Of a stretch of DNA of 64,000 nt, positions 48,590-56,895 are shown piece by piece. A model generated the notes under the pieces. It saw nothing but the letters and a program-made list of their open reading frames with translations. It made no database searches and was not told where the DNA came from. This DNA comes from Nocardioides sp. Soil797. GTDB lineage: Bacteria; Actinomycetota; Actinomycetes; Propionibacteriales; Nocardioidaceae. The position numbers and the translations under genes were made by a program. The stretch's first letter is position 1, and every line of letters starts with the position of its first letter. Location of the stretch: positions 336,492-400,491 of the forward strand of contig LMSR01000015.1 in NCBI GenBank assembly GCA_001429555.1, written 5' to 3'.

Positions 48590-50650
48590 TCAGGCGTCCA
48601 GCGCCTCGACATCGATGTCGTAGGCGCCCTGCACGATGAACTCCTTGCGCGGTGCGACCTCGGAGCCCATCAGCAGCTCGAACACCTTCGAGGCCTCGTC
48701 GGCATCGTCGACGGTGATCCGGCGCAGGGTGCGGTGCCGCGGGTCCATGGTCGTCTCGGCCAACTGGTCGGCATCCATCTCACCCAGCCCCTTGTAGCGC
48801 TGCACCGGGTCCTTCCAGGTGACGTTCTTGCGCTTCAGCTCCGCCAGCTTCCGTTGCAGCTCGGCATCGGAATAGGTGTAGACGTACTTGTCCATGCCCT
48901 TCTTCGGCCGGTTGATCTCGATGCGGTGCAACGGTGGCACCGCCGAGTAGACCCGGCCCTGCATCACGAGGTCGGGCATGTACTTGAAGAAGAGCGTGGC
49001 CAGCAGGGTGCGGATGTGGGCACCGTCGGAATCGGCGTCGGCCATGAAGATGATCTTGCCGTAGCGCGTGGCATCGATGTCGAAGGTTCGGCCCGAGCCG
49101 GCGCCGACCACCTGGATGATCGAGGCACACTCAGCGTTCTTCAGCATGTCGCCCACGGACGCCTTCTGCACGTTGAGGATCTTGCCTCGGATCGGCAGCA
49201 GTGCCTGGAACTCGGAGTTGCGAGCCAGCTTGGCGGTGCCGAGGGCGGAGTCCCCCTCGACGATGAACAACTCACTGCGCTCGACGTCGTTGGACCTGCA
49301 GTCGGCCAGCTTCGAGGGCAGCGCCGACGACTCGAGCGCGTTCTTGCGGCGCTGGGTCTCCTTGTGCTGACGGGCCGCGATGCGGGTCTTGGACGCGCCG
49401 ACGACCTTCTCCATGACCAGCTTCGCCTGGGCCTTGTCGGCCCGCTTGGTCGAGGTCAGGAAGTTCTTCAGCTCGGCCGAGACCACACGGCGTACGACGC
49501 TGCGCGCCGCCGAGGTGCCGAGGATCTCCTTGGTCTGGCCCTCGAACTGGGGCTCGGCGAGACGCACCGTGACCACCGCGGTCATGCCCTCGAGGACGTC
49601 GTCCTTGATGACGTCGGCGTCATTGACCTTGAGCGCCTTCGACGAGCGCATCACGTCGTTGAACGTCTTCGTGATGGCCTGCTCGAAGCCACTGACATGG
49701 GTGCCGCCCTTGGGGGTGGCGATCACGTTGACGTAGGAACGCAACGTGGTGTCGTAGCCCATGCTCCACCGCACTGCGACGTCGACGGACAGCTCGCGCT
49801 CGACCTCCTGGGGTGACATGTGGCCATCGGCATCCAGCATCGGCACCGTCTCGGTGAACGTGTCGGCACCCTGCAGACGGAGCACGTCGGTGACGGGTTC
49901 GCCCTCGGAGAGGAACTCGGCGTACTCGCCGATGCCACCGTCGTGACGGAACTTCTCCTCGACCGGGTCGGGGCCTCGCTGGTCACTGATCACGAGCTCG
50001 AGCCCGGGAACGATGAAGGAGGTCTGACGGGCCCGAGTGATCAAGTCGTCGAAGACGTAACCAGCGTCCTTGGTGAAGATCTGGCGGTCGGGCCAGAACC
50101 GGATGCGGGTGCCGGTCTTGCCCTTGGCCACTCGCTTCCCCTTGCGGGTCAGACCCGACTTCGCCTCGAACTTGGCGCTCGGCTCGTCTCCGTCGAAGAC
50201 ACCGGGGATGCCACGCTGGAAGGAGAGACCCTGGGTCGACGGCGACCGGTCGACGTCGATGTCCATGCGGGCCGAGAGCGCGTTGACCACGGAGAGACCG
50301 ACACCGTGCAGGCCACCCGTGGCGACGTACGACCCGCCGCCGAACTTGCCGCCGGCGTGAAGCTTGGTGGCCACCACCTCGACACCGGGGAGGCCGGTCT
50401 TGGGCTCCTTGTCGGTCGGGATGCCGCGGCCGTCGTCATAGACCTCGACGGAGCCGTCGGGGTGCAGCGTGACCTCGATGCGTTGCGCGACACCGGCCAG
50501 GGCCTCGTCGACGCCGTTGTCGATGATCTCCCAGACGCAGTGCATCAGCCCACGGGTGTCGGTGGAGCCGATGTACATGCCCGGGCGCTTGCGGACGGCT
50601 TCAAGCCCTTCGAGCACCAACAGGTGTGCTGCGTTGTACGTGTTGTCGAT
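48590..50650 (-). CDS. parE: DNA topoisomerase IV subunit B, probable non-AUG start
   Basis: ATPase and toprim subunit partnering ParC. GHKL motifs: EIIDNGVDEALAG, DDGRGIPTD, GGLHGVGLSVVNALS; toprim: EGDSALGTAK and DADSDGAHIR. Family homology continues upstream of the first canonical start (TTG at 50620, no ribosome site): the codons read DNTYNAAHLL before VLEGLEAVRKRPGMY, matching the N-terminal arm whose Tyr contacts ATP. Between the upstream TAG and 50620 there is no ATG or GTG. I place the start at ATC 50650, which has AGGAAA five bases upstream, giving 686 residues; ATT nearer the stop codon is the alternative. TTG 50620 would give 676 residues. Confidence 0.9.
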   Translation of the reverse strand: MDNTYNAAHLLVLEGLEAVRKRPGMYIGSTDTRGLMHCVWEIIDNGVDEALAGVAQRIEVTLHPDGSVEVYDDGRGIPTDKEPKTGLPGVEVVATKLHAGGKFGGGSYVATGGLHGVGLSVVNALSARMDIDVDRSPSTQGLSFQRGIPGVFDGDEPSAKFEAKSGLTRKGKRVAKGKTGTRIRFWPDRQIFTKDAGYVFDDLITRARQTSFIVPGLELVISDQRGPDPVEEKFRHDGGIGEYAEFLSEGEPVTDVLRLQGADTFTETVPMLDADGHMSPQEVERELSVDVAVRWSMGYDTTLRSYVNVIATPKGGTHVSGFEQAITKTFNDVMRSSKALKVNDADVIKDDVLEGMTAVVTVRLAEPQFEGQTKEILGTSAARSVVRRVVSAELKNFLTSTKRADKAQAKLVMEKVVGASKTRIAARQHKETQRRKNALESSALPSKLADCRSNDVERSELFIVEGDSALGTAKLARNSEFQALLPIRGKILNVQKASVGDMLKNAECASIIQVVGAGSGRTFDIDATRYGKIIFMADADSDGAHIRTLLATLFFKYMPDLVMQGRVYSAVPPLHRIEINRPKKGMDKYVYTYSDAELQRKLAELKRKNVTWKDPVQRYKGLGEMDADQLAETTMDPRHRTLRRITVDDADEASKVFELLMGSEVAPRKEFIVQGAYDIDVEALDA

Positions 50651-50683
50651 GACGGTTTCCTCGCTCGGTTGCTTCTCCCCCTG

Positions 50684-50689
50684 AATCTA
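50684..50689 (-). promoter_or_regulatory. Possible -10 box of parE
   Basis: TAGATT on the minus strand, 33 bases before the proposed start. Transcription from about 7 bases downstream would give a short leader with GGGGAGAAG and AGGAAA. Confidence 0.35.
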
Positions 50690-51017
50690 TCCCGGGCGCC
50701 GCACTGAGCGACGAAAGGCACGCCCGAAGCACACCCCGTCGTACGACGACACGCGGGCGTGGTGGGGCAGCCCTGCCGTGAGAAGGCGGCACCGCGGCCT
50801 ATCTTGAGCACGTGAGCACGGTCACGAAGCGGACACGATCTTGGGGATCTTGGCTGGAAGCGCAACCAGGATCACCTTCGTCGCGTCACACTTGTGAGAA
50901 CGCACCCTTTGATGAAACGCAGGATGGATTGCACGCAGGTCCACGGTGTGGGAGACCGGTGAACCGGGTACACCCAGATCATGGTTGGATGGATGTGTCA
51001 GGTGACACGAGGAAGCG

Positions 51018-51043
51018 GGAATCAATTCCGACTCCGGCTCGTT
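51018..51043 (+). promoter_or_regulatory. SigR/SigH-type promoter before the DUF7455 gene
   Basis: GGAAT, 18 bases, then GTT: an exact match to the Streptomyces SigR and mycobacterial SigH consensus, 31 bases before the GTG at 51075. A proper leader with a ribosome site follows. Confidence 0.6.
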
Positions 51044-51074
51044 GAACCCGACAACGACAGAAAGAGAGGCCGAA

Positions 51075-51299
51075 GTGACTACAGCAGTTGCCCCCAGTTC
51101 CGCCGCACTGACGGCGCTTGACCGTTGCGACCGTTGCGGCGCCCAGGCCTACCTTCGCGTGGAGCTTGCCTCCGGACTTGAGCTTCTCTTCTGCGCTCAC
51201 CACGCCCGTGAGCACGACGAGAAGCTGCGCGAAGTGGCCGTCACCGTGGTCGACGAGACCCACAAGTTGCAGGACAAGCCGACAGTCGAGACCGACTGA
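51075..51299 (+). CDS. DUF7455 small zinc-binding protein
   Basis: 74 residues from GTG at 51075 with AGAGAGG five bases upstream. The core ALDRCDRCGAQAYLRVELAS followed by LLFCAHHAREH provides CxxC and CxHH-type ligands for one zinc. Conserved in actinobacteria between parE and the primary sigma gene. Function unknown. The upstream SigR-type promoter suggests thiol-stress induction. Confidence 0.9.
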   Translation: MTTAVAPSSAALTALDRCDRCGAQAYLRVELASGLELLFCAHHAREHDEKLREVAVTVVDETHKLQDKPTVETD

Positions 51300-51313
51300 T
51301 CCCCAACGCTCAA

Positions 51314-51349
51314 CGAATGGCCCCGACCTGATCAGGTCGGGGCCATTCG
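51314..51349. terminator. 36-base perfect palindrome after the DUF7455 gene
   Basis: CGAATGGCCCCGACCTGA and its exact complement face each other without a spacer, 14 bases after the stop. It ends 27 bases before the DUF456 start, so that gene must have its own promoter or be read through. Confidence 0.85.
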
Positions 51350-51376
51350 CGTCTGTCCGTGTGGGAGGCTGACGCC

Positions 51377-51853
51377 GTGACCCTCGTCGACCTGCTCGCC
51401 GCGCTCGCCATCGCCATCGGCCTGGTCGGCATCCTCTTCCCCGTGCTCCCCGGGTCGTTGTTGATCCTGGGCGCGATCCTGGTGTGGGCCGTCCAGGTCG
51501 ACCAGACCGCCGGCTGGGTGGTCCTGGCCGTGGCGACCGTGCTCCTGGCCATCGGCAGCATCGTGAAGTACACCGTTCCCGGCAAGAGCATGAAGCGGGC
51601 CGGCGTCCCCAACTCCACACTCGCGGTCGGCGCCGTCCTCGGGGTGGTCGGCTTCTTCGTGATCCCGGTGGTCGGCCTGCTGGTCGGCTTCGTCGTGGGC
51701 GTCTACGCCGCCGAGGTCCGTCGCGTCGGCCAGCAGTCGGCACGACGTACGACGGTGGCGGCGCTCAAGGCGGCCGGGGCCTCGATCCTCATCGAGCTGG
51801 CCGCCGGGATGCTCGCCGCGATGGTCTTCGTGATCGGCCTGTTCGTCACCTGA
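51377..51853 (+). CDS. DUF456 membrane protein
   Basis: 158 residues from GTG at 51377 with GGGAGG 8 bases upstream. Four to five membrane helices with Gly-rich glycine-zipper-like stretches: AIGLVGILFPVLPGSLLILG, LAVGAVLGVVGFFVIPVVG, LLVGFVVGVYAAEV. The PVLPG and GxxxG pattern is typical of DUF456. Function unknown. Confidence 0.9.
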   Translation: MTLVDLLAALAIAIGLVGILFPVLPGSLLILGAILVWAVQVDQTAGWVVLAVATVLLAIGSIVKYTVPGKSMKRAGVPNSTLAVGAVLGVVGFFVIPVVGLLVGFVVGVYAAEVRRVGQQSARRTTVAALKAAGASILIELAAGMLAAMVFVIGLFVT

Positions 51854-51858
51854 GCCCG

Positions 51859-51891
51859 GCCCGGCAACGCCGGGCCCACTCGAGACGAGTG
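51859..51891. terminator. Two hairpins after the DUF456 gene
   Basis: GCCCGGC-AAC-GCCGGGC (51859-51875) and CACTCG-AGA-CGAGTG (51877-51891) lie between convergent genes. Confidence 0.65.
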
Positions 51892-51907
51892 AGCCCGGCG
51901 ACAGCAC

Positions 51908-52462
51908 TCAGCCGCGCGCGAGCCAGTCAGTGAACTTCCGACGCCCGCTGACCCAGTCGGTGATGACGTGGGAACCGTCACTGTGGTCGTCCATCCGCAT
52001 GGCCACCCGCACCTTGGCCGGGTTGGCGAAGCACGAGCGGTCAGCACGGAACTTCATCACGTCCTGCTGGTACTTGAGGCTCACCTTGTGGTCGCAGTTC
52101 AACGGTTCGCCGACCGGCTTCCAGTTGCGCACCTTCACCAGCTGGTAGTCCGTGGCGTACTCGAGCCCGGTGAGGAGCACGAACTCAGGGCCCTTGCGAC
52201 CGGACCGCGTGTCGATGAAGACCGCGGCCCCAGCCGAGCCGTCACTGTGCTTGCGCAGGTCGGTGAAACTGGCGGAGACCCTCACCTGGTCGGAGCCGTG
52301 ACGCACCCTGAGCACCTGGATGTCGGTGAGGGATCCGGTCGCGTCAGCACCGTCGTTCACGCGCGTGGTCTCTGCCTGTGCCGAGGTTGCCGGCACGAGT
52401 ACGGCGGCCGCAGTTGCGGCGGCGGCGATGGTTCCGACAAGGCGGCGCTTGTTCGAGTTCAC
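51908..52462 (-). CDS. Small secreted protein of unknown function
   Basis: 184 residues from GTG at 52462 with AAGGAGT four bases upstream. Signal peptide 1-30 ends in SAQA. The mature part has SLTDIQVLRVRHGSDQVRVS, DTRSGRKGPEFVLLTG and two Cys (LNCDHKV, RSCFANP) that may pair. The beta-rich pattern looks like a single sandwich domain of a kind common among secreted Nocardioides-type proteins. No catalytic motif. Confidence 0.75.
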   Translation of the reverse strand: MNSNKRRLVGTIAAAATAAAVLVPATSAQAETTRVNDGADATGSLTDIQVLRVRHGSDQVRVSASFTDLRKHSDGSAGAAVFIDTRSGRKGPEFVLLTGLEYATDYQLVKVRNWKPVGEPLNCDHKVSLKYQQDVMKFRADRSCFANPAKVRVAMRMDDHSDGSHVITDWVSGRRKFTDWLARG

Positions 52463-52591
52463 AGGGACTCCTTCAGTCGTGGTCTGGCCTCAGTGGTGAA
52501 GAGGCCCGTTCTCCCCGTCAGATGCATTCCAGCACCAAAAGGTTGTCGCACGACTGCCCCGACTCCCAGACCCGGACCGGCTGTTGAGACT

Positions 52592-52903
52592 TCAGCCTTC
52601 GGCCAGCTTCTTGATCCGCGCCAGCCGGGCATCCCACTGCTCCCCGATGCGCTCGAGCTCGCGTGCCACGTCGCTCAGCCGACCTCCCAGAGCACGATGC
52701 ACCAGCTCGCGCCCACGCTGCTGCGACTCGACCAGGCCGGCCCGGGCAAGCACGTCGAGATGCTTGACGATCGCCTGGCGCGAGATGGGGAACTCCTTGG
52801 CCAGTGCGGACGCCGACGCGGGGGCTTCTCCCAGTCGCACCAGGATCGCCCAACGCGTGTCGTCGCCCAATGCGGCGAACACCGGGGTCAGGTTCCCGAT
52901 CAC
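52592..52903 (-). CDS. ArsR-family transcriptional repressor
   Basis: 103 residues from GTG at 52903, overlapping the preceding stop (GTGA). Winged helix with PVFAALGDDTRWAILVRLGE, ISRQAIVKHLDVLARAGLVE as recognition helix, and SQQRGRELVHRAL as wing. No Cys, so it is not a metal sensor by the usual sites. Coupled to an AHSA1 protein, a widespread pair in which the repressor controls its own operon. Confidence 0.92.
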   Translation of the reverse strand: MIGNLTPVFAALGDDTRWAILVRLGEAPASASALAKEFPISRQAIVKHLDVLARAGLVESQQRGRELVHRALGGRLSDVARELERIGEQWDARLARIKKLAEG

Positions 52904-53349
52904 GCAGCCTCCCCCGTGACGAAACGCCGGGCCGCATCGAGCTCGGACTCCCAACCGGCGGTGTTGCCCTCGACGTGCTTCACGACGTCGTCGTGGCTCT
53001 TGCCGAGCAAGGTGAAGCCGGTCTCCACCACGGTGAGGGTCACCCCACCCCGGGACCTGCTGTCGATCGTGAACTCCACTCGGGTTCCGGGCTCGTCCTC
53101 GCCGTCGATCCAGCGGTAGACCAGCCGGCGGGGTGCATCGACAACCAGGGTGCGGAGCCGGAACTCCCCGAAACGGGGATGGATGAGGAGGTCGTCGTCG
53201 CCGTCCTTGCGGACCTCGACATCTGGGTCAACCTCGCCCTCGTTGATCCACCAGCCCGGGCGTCGGATGAGGTCCCACACCTTGTCGGCCGTTGCGTCGA
53301 TGTCGATGCTGCGTTCGATTCTGTCGAGCTGCTGATCGGTCTGCGTCAT
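52900..53349 (-). CDS. AHSA1/SRPBCC-domain protein
   Basis: 149 residues from ATG at 53349 with CAGGAG 8 bases upstream. START/Bet v1-like fold: IERSIDIDATADKVWDLI, GWWINEGEVDPD, FGEFRLRTLVVDAPRRLVYRW, and TLTVVETGFTL. Such proteins bind a hydrophobic ligand; no ligand is known. First gene of the two-gene operon with ArsR, behind two matching operator-like sites. Confidence 0.9.
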   Translation of the reverse strand: MTQTDQQLDRIERSIDIDATADKVWDLIRRPGWWINEGEVDPDVEVRKDGDDDLLIHPRFGEFRLRTLVVDAPRRLVYRWIDGEDEPGTRVEFTIDSRSRGGVTLTVVETGFTLLGKSHDDVVKHVEGNTAGWESELDAARRFVTGEAA

Positions 53350-53379
53350 GATGCCTGCTCCTGGTTGGCGGGTTCGTGT

Positions 53380-53395
53380 GCAACCCAACAGTTGC
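53380..53395. promoter_or_regulatory. ArsR-type operator, copy 1
   Basis: GCAAC-N6-GTTGC, extended to TGCAAC and GTTGCA arms, 31 bases upstream of the AHSA1 start. Confidence 0.55.
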
Positions 53396-53413
53396 ATACG
53401 AGGAAGGCCTGAC

Positions 53414-53429
53414 GCAACCAGTTGGTTGC
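53414..53429. promoter_or_regulatory. ArsR-type operator, copy 2
   Basis: GCAAC-N6-GTTGC again (GCAACC-AGTT-GGTTGC), centre 34 bases from copy 1, about three helical turns. The promoter of the AHSA1-ArsR operon should lie over this pair. Confidence 0.55.
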
Positions 53430-53496
53430 ACATCTTTGGTTCGGAAATGACGCCAGCCCCCGTCGTGTGACGGGGGCTGGGCACAGAGCGAGGTGT

Positions 53497-54999
53497 TCAG
53501 TCGAGATAGTCGCGCAGGACCTGGGACCGGCTCGGGTGACGCAGCTTCGACATGGTCTTCGACTCGATCTGGCGGATCCGCTCACGCGTCACGCCGTAGA
53601 CCTTGCCGATCTCGTCGAGCGTCTTGGGCTGACCGTCGGTCAGGCCGAAGCGCATGCTCACGACGCCGGCCTCACGCTCGGACAGCGTGTCGAGCACGGC
53701 GTGCAGCTGCTCCTGGAGGAGCGTGAAGCTGACCGCGTCGGCCGGGACGATCGCCTCGGAGTCCTCGATGAGGTCACCGAACTCGGAGTCGCCGTCCTCG
53801 CCCAGGGGCGTGTGCAGCGAGATCGGCTCGCGGCCGTACTTCTGGACCTCGATGACCTTCTCGGGGGTCATGTCGAGTTCCTTGGCGAGCTCTTCGGGCG
53901 TGGGCTCGCGGCCCAGGTCCTGGAGCATCTGGCGCTGCACGCGGGCCAGCTTGTTGATGACCTCGACCATGTGCACGGGGATGCGGATCGTGCGAGCCTG
54001 GTCGGCCATCGCACGGGTGATCGCCTGGCGGATCCACCACGTCGCATAGGTCGAGAACTTGTAACCCTTGGTGTAGTCGAACTTCTCGACCGCACGGATC
54101 AGACCGAGGTTGCCCTCCTGGATCAGGTCGAGGAAGAGCATGCCGCGACCGGTGTAGCGCTTGGCCAGCGAGACCACGAGGCGCAGGTTGGCCTCGAGGA
54201 GGTGGTTCTTGGCGCGGCGACCGTCGTCGGAGATCCACTCGAGCTCCTCGAGGATCTTCGGGGTGATGCGGCCACCCTTCGACATCTTCTCCTCGGAGAA
54301 GAGGCCGGCCTCGATGCGCTTGGCGAGCTCGACCTCCATCTCGGCGTTGAGGAGGGGCACCTTGCCGATCTGCTTGAGGTAGTCCTTGACCGGGTCGGCG
54401 GTGGCACCGGCGACCATGACCTGCTGCTCGGGCTCGTCGGTCTCGTCGGCAGCGGAGACGGTGAAGGCCTTCTTCTCGTCCTCCTTGATGGACGGGTCGT
54501 TCTTGACGTCCTTCTCGAACTGCTCGTCCGGAACGTCGGGCAACACCTTCTTGCCATCGGGTCCGATGACGGTGGCCTCGACCAGCTCGGTGGCAGTGGC
54601 GGCCGGCTTCGCCGTCGTCTTCTTGGCAGCGGCCTTCTTGGCCGATGCCCTGGCCGCCGGCTCCTCGGTCTGGGTGGCTGCAGCCGCGGTCTTCGCGGGT
54701 GCCTTCTTCGCCGGGGCCTTCTTGGCGGCCGTCTTCGACGTGGTCGTGCTCTTGCGTGGCGCAGCAGCCGCCACGGCCTTCGCATGGTCGTCGCTGTTGA
54801 GCACGACGGTGATGCCCTCGGCGGCCAGATGCACCATCAGCGCACGCAGATGACGTGGCTCGATGGCGGCTGCCTCACTGGCACGACGTACGGCGTCGGG
54901 GGTCACGGTGCCGGAGGGGGCCGCCTGCTCCAACAACCCGATGATCTCGGGGTGGGCCAGAACGTCAGCGGGGAGCAACTTGCGCGAGCTCGAAGACAC
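53497..54999 (-). CDS. sigA: Primary RNA polymerase sigma factor
   Basis: 500 residues from GTG at 54999 (GAGAGG five bases upstream; a GTG two codons earlier is too close to it). N-terminal region 1.1-like segment, then a Lys/Ala-rich stretch near 75-130 ([29 protein letters not shown]) common in actinobacterial SigA/HrdB. Region 1.2 [16 protein letters not shown], region 2 with [17 protein letters not shown], region 3, and region 4.2 [20 protein letters not shown]. Directs housekeeping transcription. Its own promoter is visible upstream. Confidence 0.96.
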   Translation of the reverse strand: MSSSSRKLLPADVLAHPEIIGLLEQAAPSGTVTPDAVRRASEAAAIEPRHLRALMVHLAAEGITVVLNSDDHAKAVAAAAPRKSTTTSKTAAKKAPAKKAPAKTAAAATQTEEPAARASAKKAAAKKTTAKPAATATELVEATVIGPDGKKVLPDVPDEQFEKDVKNDPSIKEDEKKAFTVSAADETDEPEQQVMVAGATADPVKDYLKQIGKVPLLNAEMEVELAKRIEAGLFSEEKMSKGGRITPKILEELEWISDDGRRAKNHLLEANLRLVVSLAKRYTGRGMLFLDLIQEGNLGLIRAVEKFDYTKGYKFSTYATWWIRQAITRAMADQARTIRIPVHMVEVINKLARVQRQMLQDLGREPTPEELAKELDMTPEKVIEVQKYGREPISLHTPLGEDGDSEFGDLIEDSEAIVPADAVSFTLLQEQLHAVLDTLSEREAGVVSMRFGLTDGQPKTLDEIGKVYGVTRERIRQIESKTMSKLRHPSRSQVLRDYLD

Positions 55000-55063
55000 G
55001 AACACCTCTCGGAAAAAGCATTTGGGGCGCGGCAAGGCCCGGTAACGTCAAGAGCCGCTCTCG

Positions 55064-55092
55064 TATTCTGCCACGACCATCAGCCAAACCAA
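55064..55092 (-). promoter_or_regulatory. sigA promoter
   Basis: On the minus strand TTGGTT, 17 bases, AGAATA, about 65 bases before the sigA GTG. Acceptable match to a housekeeping promoter. Confidence 0.45.
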
Positions 55093-55112
55093 GTCTTGGG
55101 CCTCGCGGCGCG

Positions 55113-55688
55113 TCACGGCGTTGCCTTCGCGGCCTTGGCTGCCGCCTTCATCTGCTTCTTGTGGTCGCGCACTTCCTGCAGGCTCTGCTCGTCGACGACG
55201 TCGGCCACCGAACGACGCCCGGGCTTGGCATAGTCACCCGCGACGGTCTCCCAGCCGTCAGGGCGTACGCCGAGTTGCTTGGCCAGCAGGGCCACGAAGA
55301 TCTGTGCCTTCTGCTTGCCGAACCCGGGACACTCCTGCACGCGTTTGAGCAGCTCCTTGCCACTCGACGCCTCGTTCCACAGGCGCGCCGTCTCTCCGTC
55401 GTACTTCTCCACGATCAGGGCAGCCAGTGCCTGGAGGCGCGCAGCCATCGAGCCCGGGAACCGGTGCACGGCCGGGGTGGTCGCACACAGGTCGGCGAAC
55501 TCCTGCGGGTCAGCCGCGGCGATCTTCTCGGGATCAAGGCTGCCGAAGCGATCCAGCACCTTCGCCGGTCCGCGGAAGGCATGTTCCATCGGATACTGCT
55601 GATCGAGGAGCATGCCGGCAAGAAGCGCGAACGGGTCGTCGGTCAGGACCTTGTCGGCAGCCGGGTCACCGGTGATGTTGATGGCCAT
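55113..55688 (-). CDS. HhH-GPD-type base excision repair family protein
   Basis: 191 residues from ATG at 55688 (AGGA seven bases upstream); an upstream extension is not family-like. The helix-hairpin-helix is QECPGFGKQKAQIFVALLAKQLG at about 118-140, and FALLAGMLLDQQYPMEHAF is the family opening. There is no obvious catalytic Lys; an Asp appears later (DVVDEQS). Actinobacterial members are annotated as HhH-GPD, with glycosylase activity unproven. Last 20 residues are Lys/Ala-rich and may bind DNA. Confidence 0.88.
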   Translation of the reverse strand: MAINITGDPAADKVLTDDPFALLAGMLLDQQYPMEHAFRGPAKVLDRFGSLDPEKIAAADPQEFADLCATTPAVHRFPGSMAARLQALAALIVEKYDGETARLWNEASSGKELLKRVQECPGFGKQKAQIFVALLAKQLGVRPDGWETVAGDYAKPGRRSVADVVDEQSLQEVRDHKKQMKAAAKAAKATP

Positions 55689-55805
55689 GGGGCCATCCTG
55701 CCCCATCTGCCCGCCGCGCGGTCGCCCGATGTGAGCGTGATGGAAGAATGCAGTTTGCTGCCGTGCTGGCACGGCGTGATCAACGAGCACTGGAGTGGAC
55801 CCGGC

Positions 55806-56393
55806 GTGACCCCGGCCGAGACATCTGCGGAGCCCCGCAACGGACCCGGTCGACGACGCTGGGTGATTGCCACCTCCGTGGTGCTGCTGGCGATCGGCAG
55901 CTGCACCATGCACCTGTTCTGGGGCGTGTGGGGCGCGTTCGTGCCCTGCTGCGTCCTGACCCTGGTCGGAGCCTGTGCACCCGCATTCCTGCTCCTGCCC
56001 CGTTCTTCCGCAGCGTGGTCGCTCCTCCTGCGTCTGGCGATGTCTGCGCTCCTGCTCATGCTCGCTGGGTGGGGGCTGGTGGCCGTGTTGAATCCGGGCT
56101 ACGTGATCGGCTGGTGGGTGCCGGAGAAGCACAGCCATGTCGACGAGATCAGCGACGAGTTCGAAGCCCACTTCATGGGTGCTGCCTTGCTTGCCCTGGG
56201 GGGACTCCTCGGCCCGCTCGTGATCGGAACGTCCATCAGCACCTACTCCAAGGACGTGCGAGGGCAATCGCAGCCAACCCGGATCTCGCTCGATCCGGCG
56301 TCCCGCAATCCAGTCGTCAGGAACGCCGGCGAGCGACGTCCTGTGAGCCGCCAGTTGCGCAGGGCCCGAGCGCGACAGGCGCGTCGCCGTTGA
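55806..56393 (+). CDS. Membrane protein of unknown function
   Basis: 195 residues from GTG at 55806 (GGAG about 10 bases upstream); an ATG at 55740 would add 22 residues. Four hydrophobic segments: WVIATSVVLLAIGSCTMHLF, AFVPCCVLTLVGACAPAFLL, LAMSALLLMLAGWGLVAVL and AALLALGGLLGPLVIGTSI. A loop carries EKHSHVDEISDEFEAHF with two His and several acids, which might bind a cation. The C-terminus is strongly basic (RRPVSRQLRRARARQARRR). Function not recognised. Confidence 0.65.
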   Translation: MTPAETSAEPRNGPGRRRWVIATSVVLLAIGSCTMHLFWGVWGAFVPCCVLTLVGACAPAFLLLPRSSAAWSLLLRLAMSALLLMLAGWGLVAVLNPGYVIGWWVPEKHSHVDEISDEFEAHFMGAALLALGGLLGPLVIGTSISTYSKDVRGQSQPTRISLDPASRNPVVRNAGERRPVSRQLRRARARQARRR

Positions 56394-56466
56394 TCCGACG
56401 GCCACCAACCGTGGCCTGTGGACACAGCGCCCCCCGGGCGGTCCGAGTTTTGGCACAGTGGGGGCC

Positions 56467-56895
56467 ATGGTGGATCCCGAGGTCCGCGCCGAACTGCGCC
56501 TGGCTGTGCACCGACTGCGCAGGACCACCAGGCAGCGGGTGTTCGCTCCGATGCTCCACGTCGGAGCTCTGTTCGGTGAGTCGATCGAGTGGCCACTCGA
56601 CGGTCCACCCGGAGGGGACCAGGAGATCGATGTCGGTCTGGCCGGCGAAATCGTTGCCGCCCTGCTGAGCCGGGCGCTGCTGCTCGACGACTCCCCCGCA
56701 GCCTGGCTCACCCGGGTCGGCACGCCGGATCCGCACGACCTCGACCTAGCCTGGCTCCCCGTGGCCGGTCGCGTGTTCGCCGAGGCCGGGATCCGAGCAC
56801 GAGCGCTCGTCGTGATCACCAAGGGCGGTTGGTACGAACCGATCGGCGACGGTCGGGCGACCTGGACCAGGCTCCGGGTGCGGACCCCGAAATGA
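56467..56895 (+). CDS. Unknown cytosolic protein
   Basis: 142 residues from ATG at 56467. It looks alpha/beta, with LRLAVHRLRRTTRQRVFAPM, GEIVAALLSRALLLDDSPAAW, and DLDLAWLPVAGRVFAEAGI. No signal peptide, no known motif. Its stop is directly adjacent to the stop of the opposite gene (TGATCA), with no space for a terminator. I do not recognise it. Confidence 0.6.
   Translation: MVDPEVRAELRLAVHRLRRTTRQRVFAPMLHVGALFGESIEWPLDGPPGGDQEIDVGLAGEIVAALLSRALLLDDSPAAWLTRVGTPDPHDLDLAWLPVAGRVFAEAGIRARALVVITKGGWYEPIGDGRATWTRLRVRTPK

Larger units (their letters stand above)
50651..51074. other. Intergenic region between parE and the DUF7455 gene
   Basis: A 424-base divergent gap without a credible gene. 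It holds the parE -10 box, a GTGTCA-GG-TGACAC palindrome at 50995-51008, and the SigR-type promoter at 51018-51043. Confidence 0.6.

Noticed and set aside
55740..55806. Earlier ATG start of the unknown membrane protein
   Set aside because: It lacks a ribosome site and adds a Cys/Trp-rich leader; kept as an alternative only.
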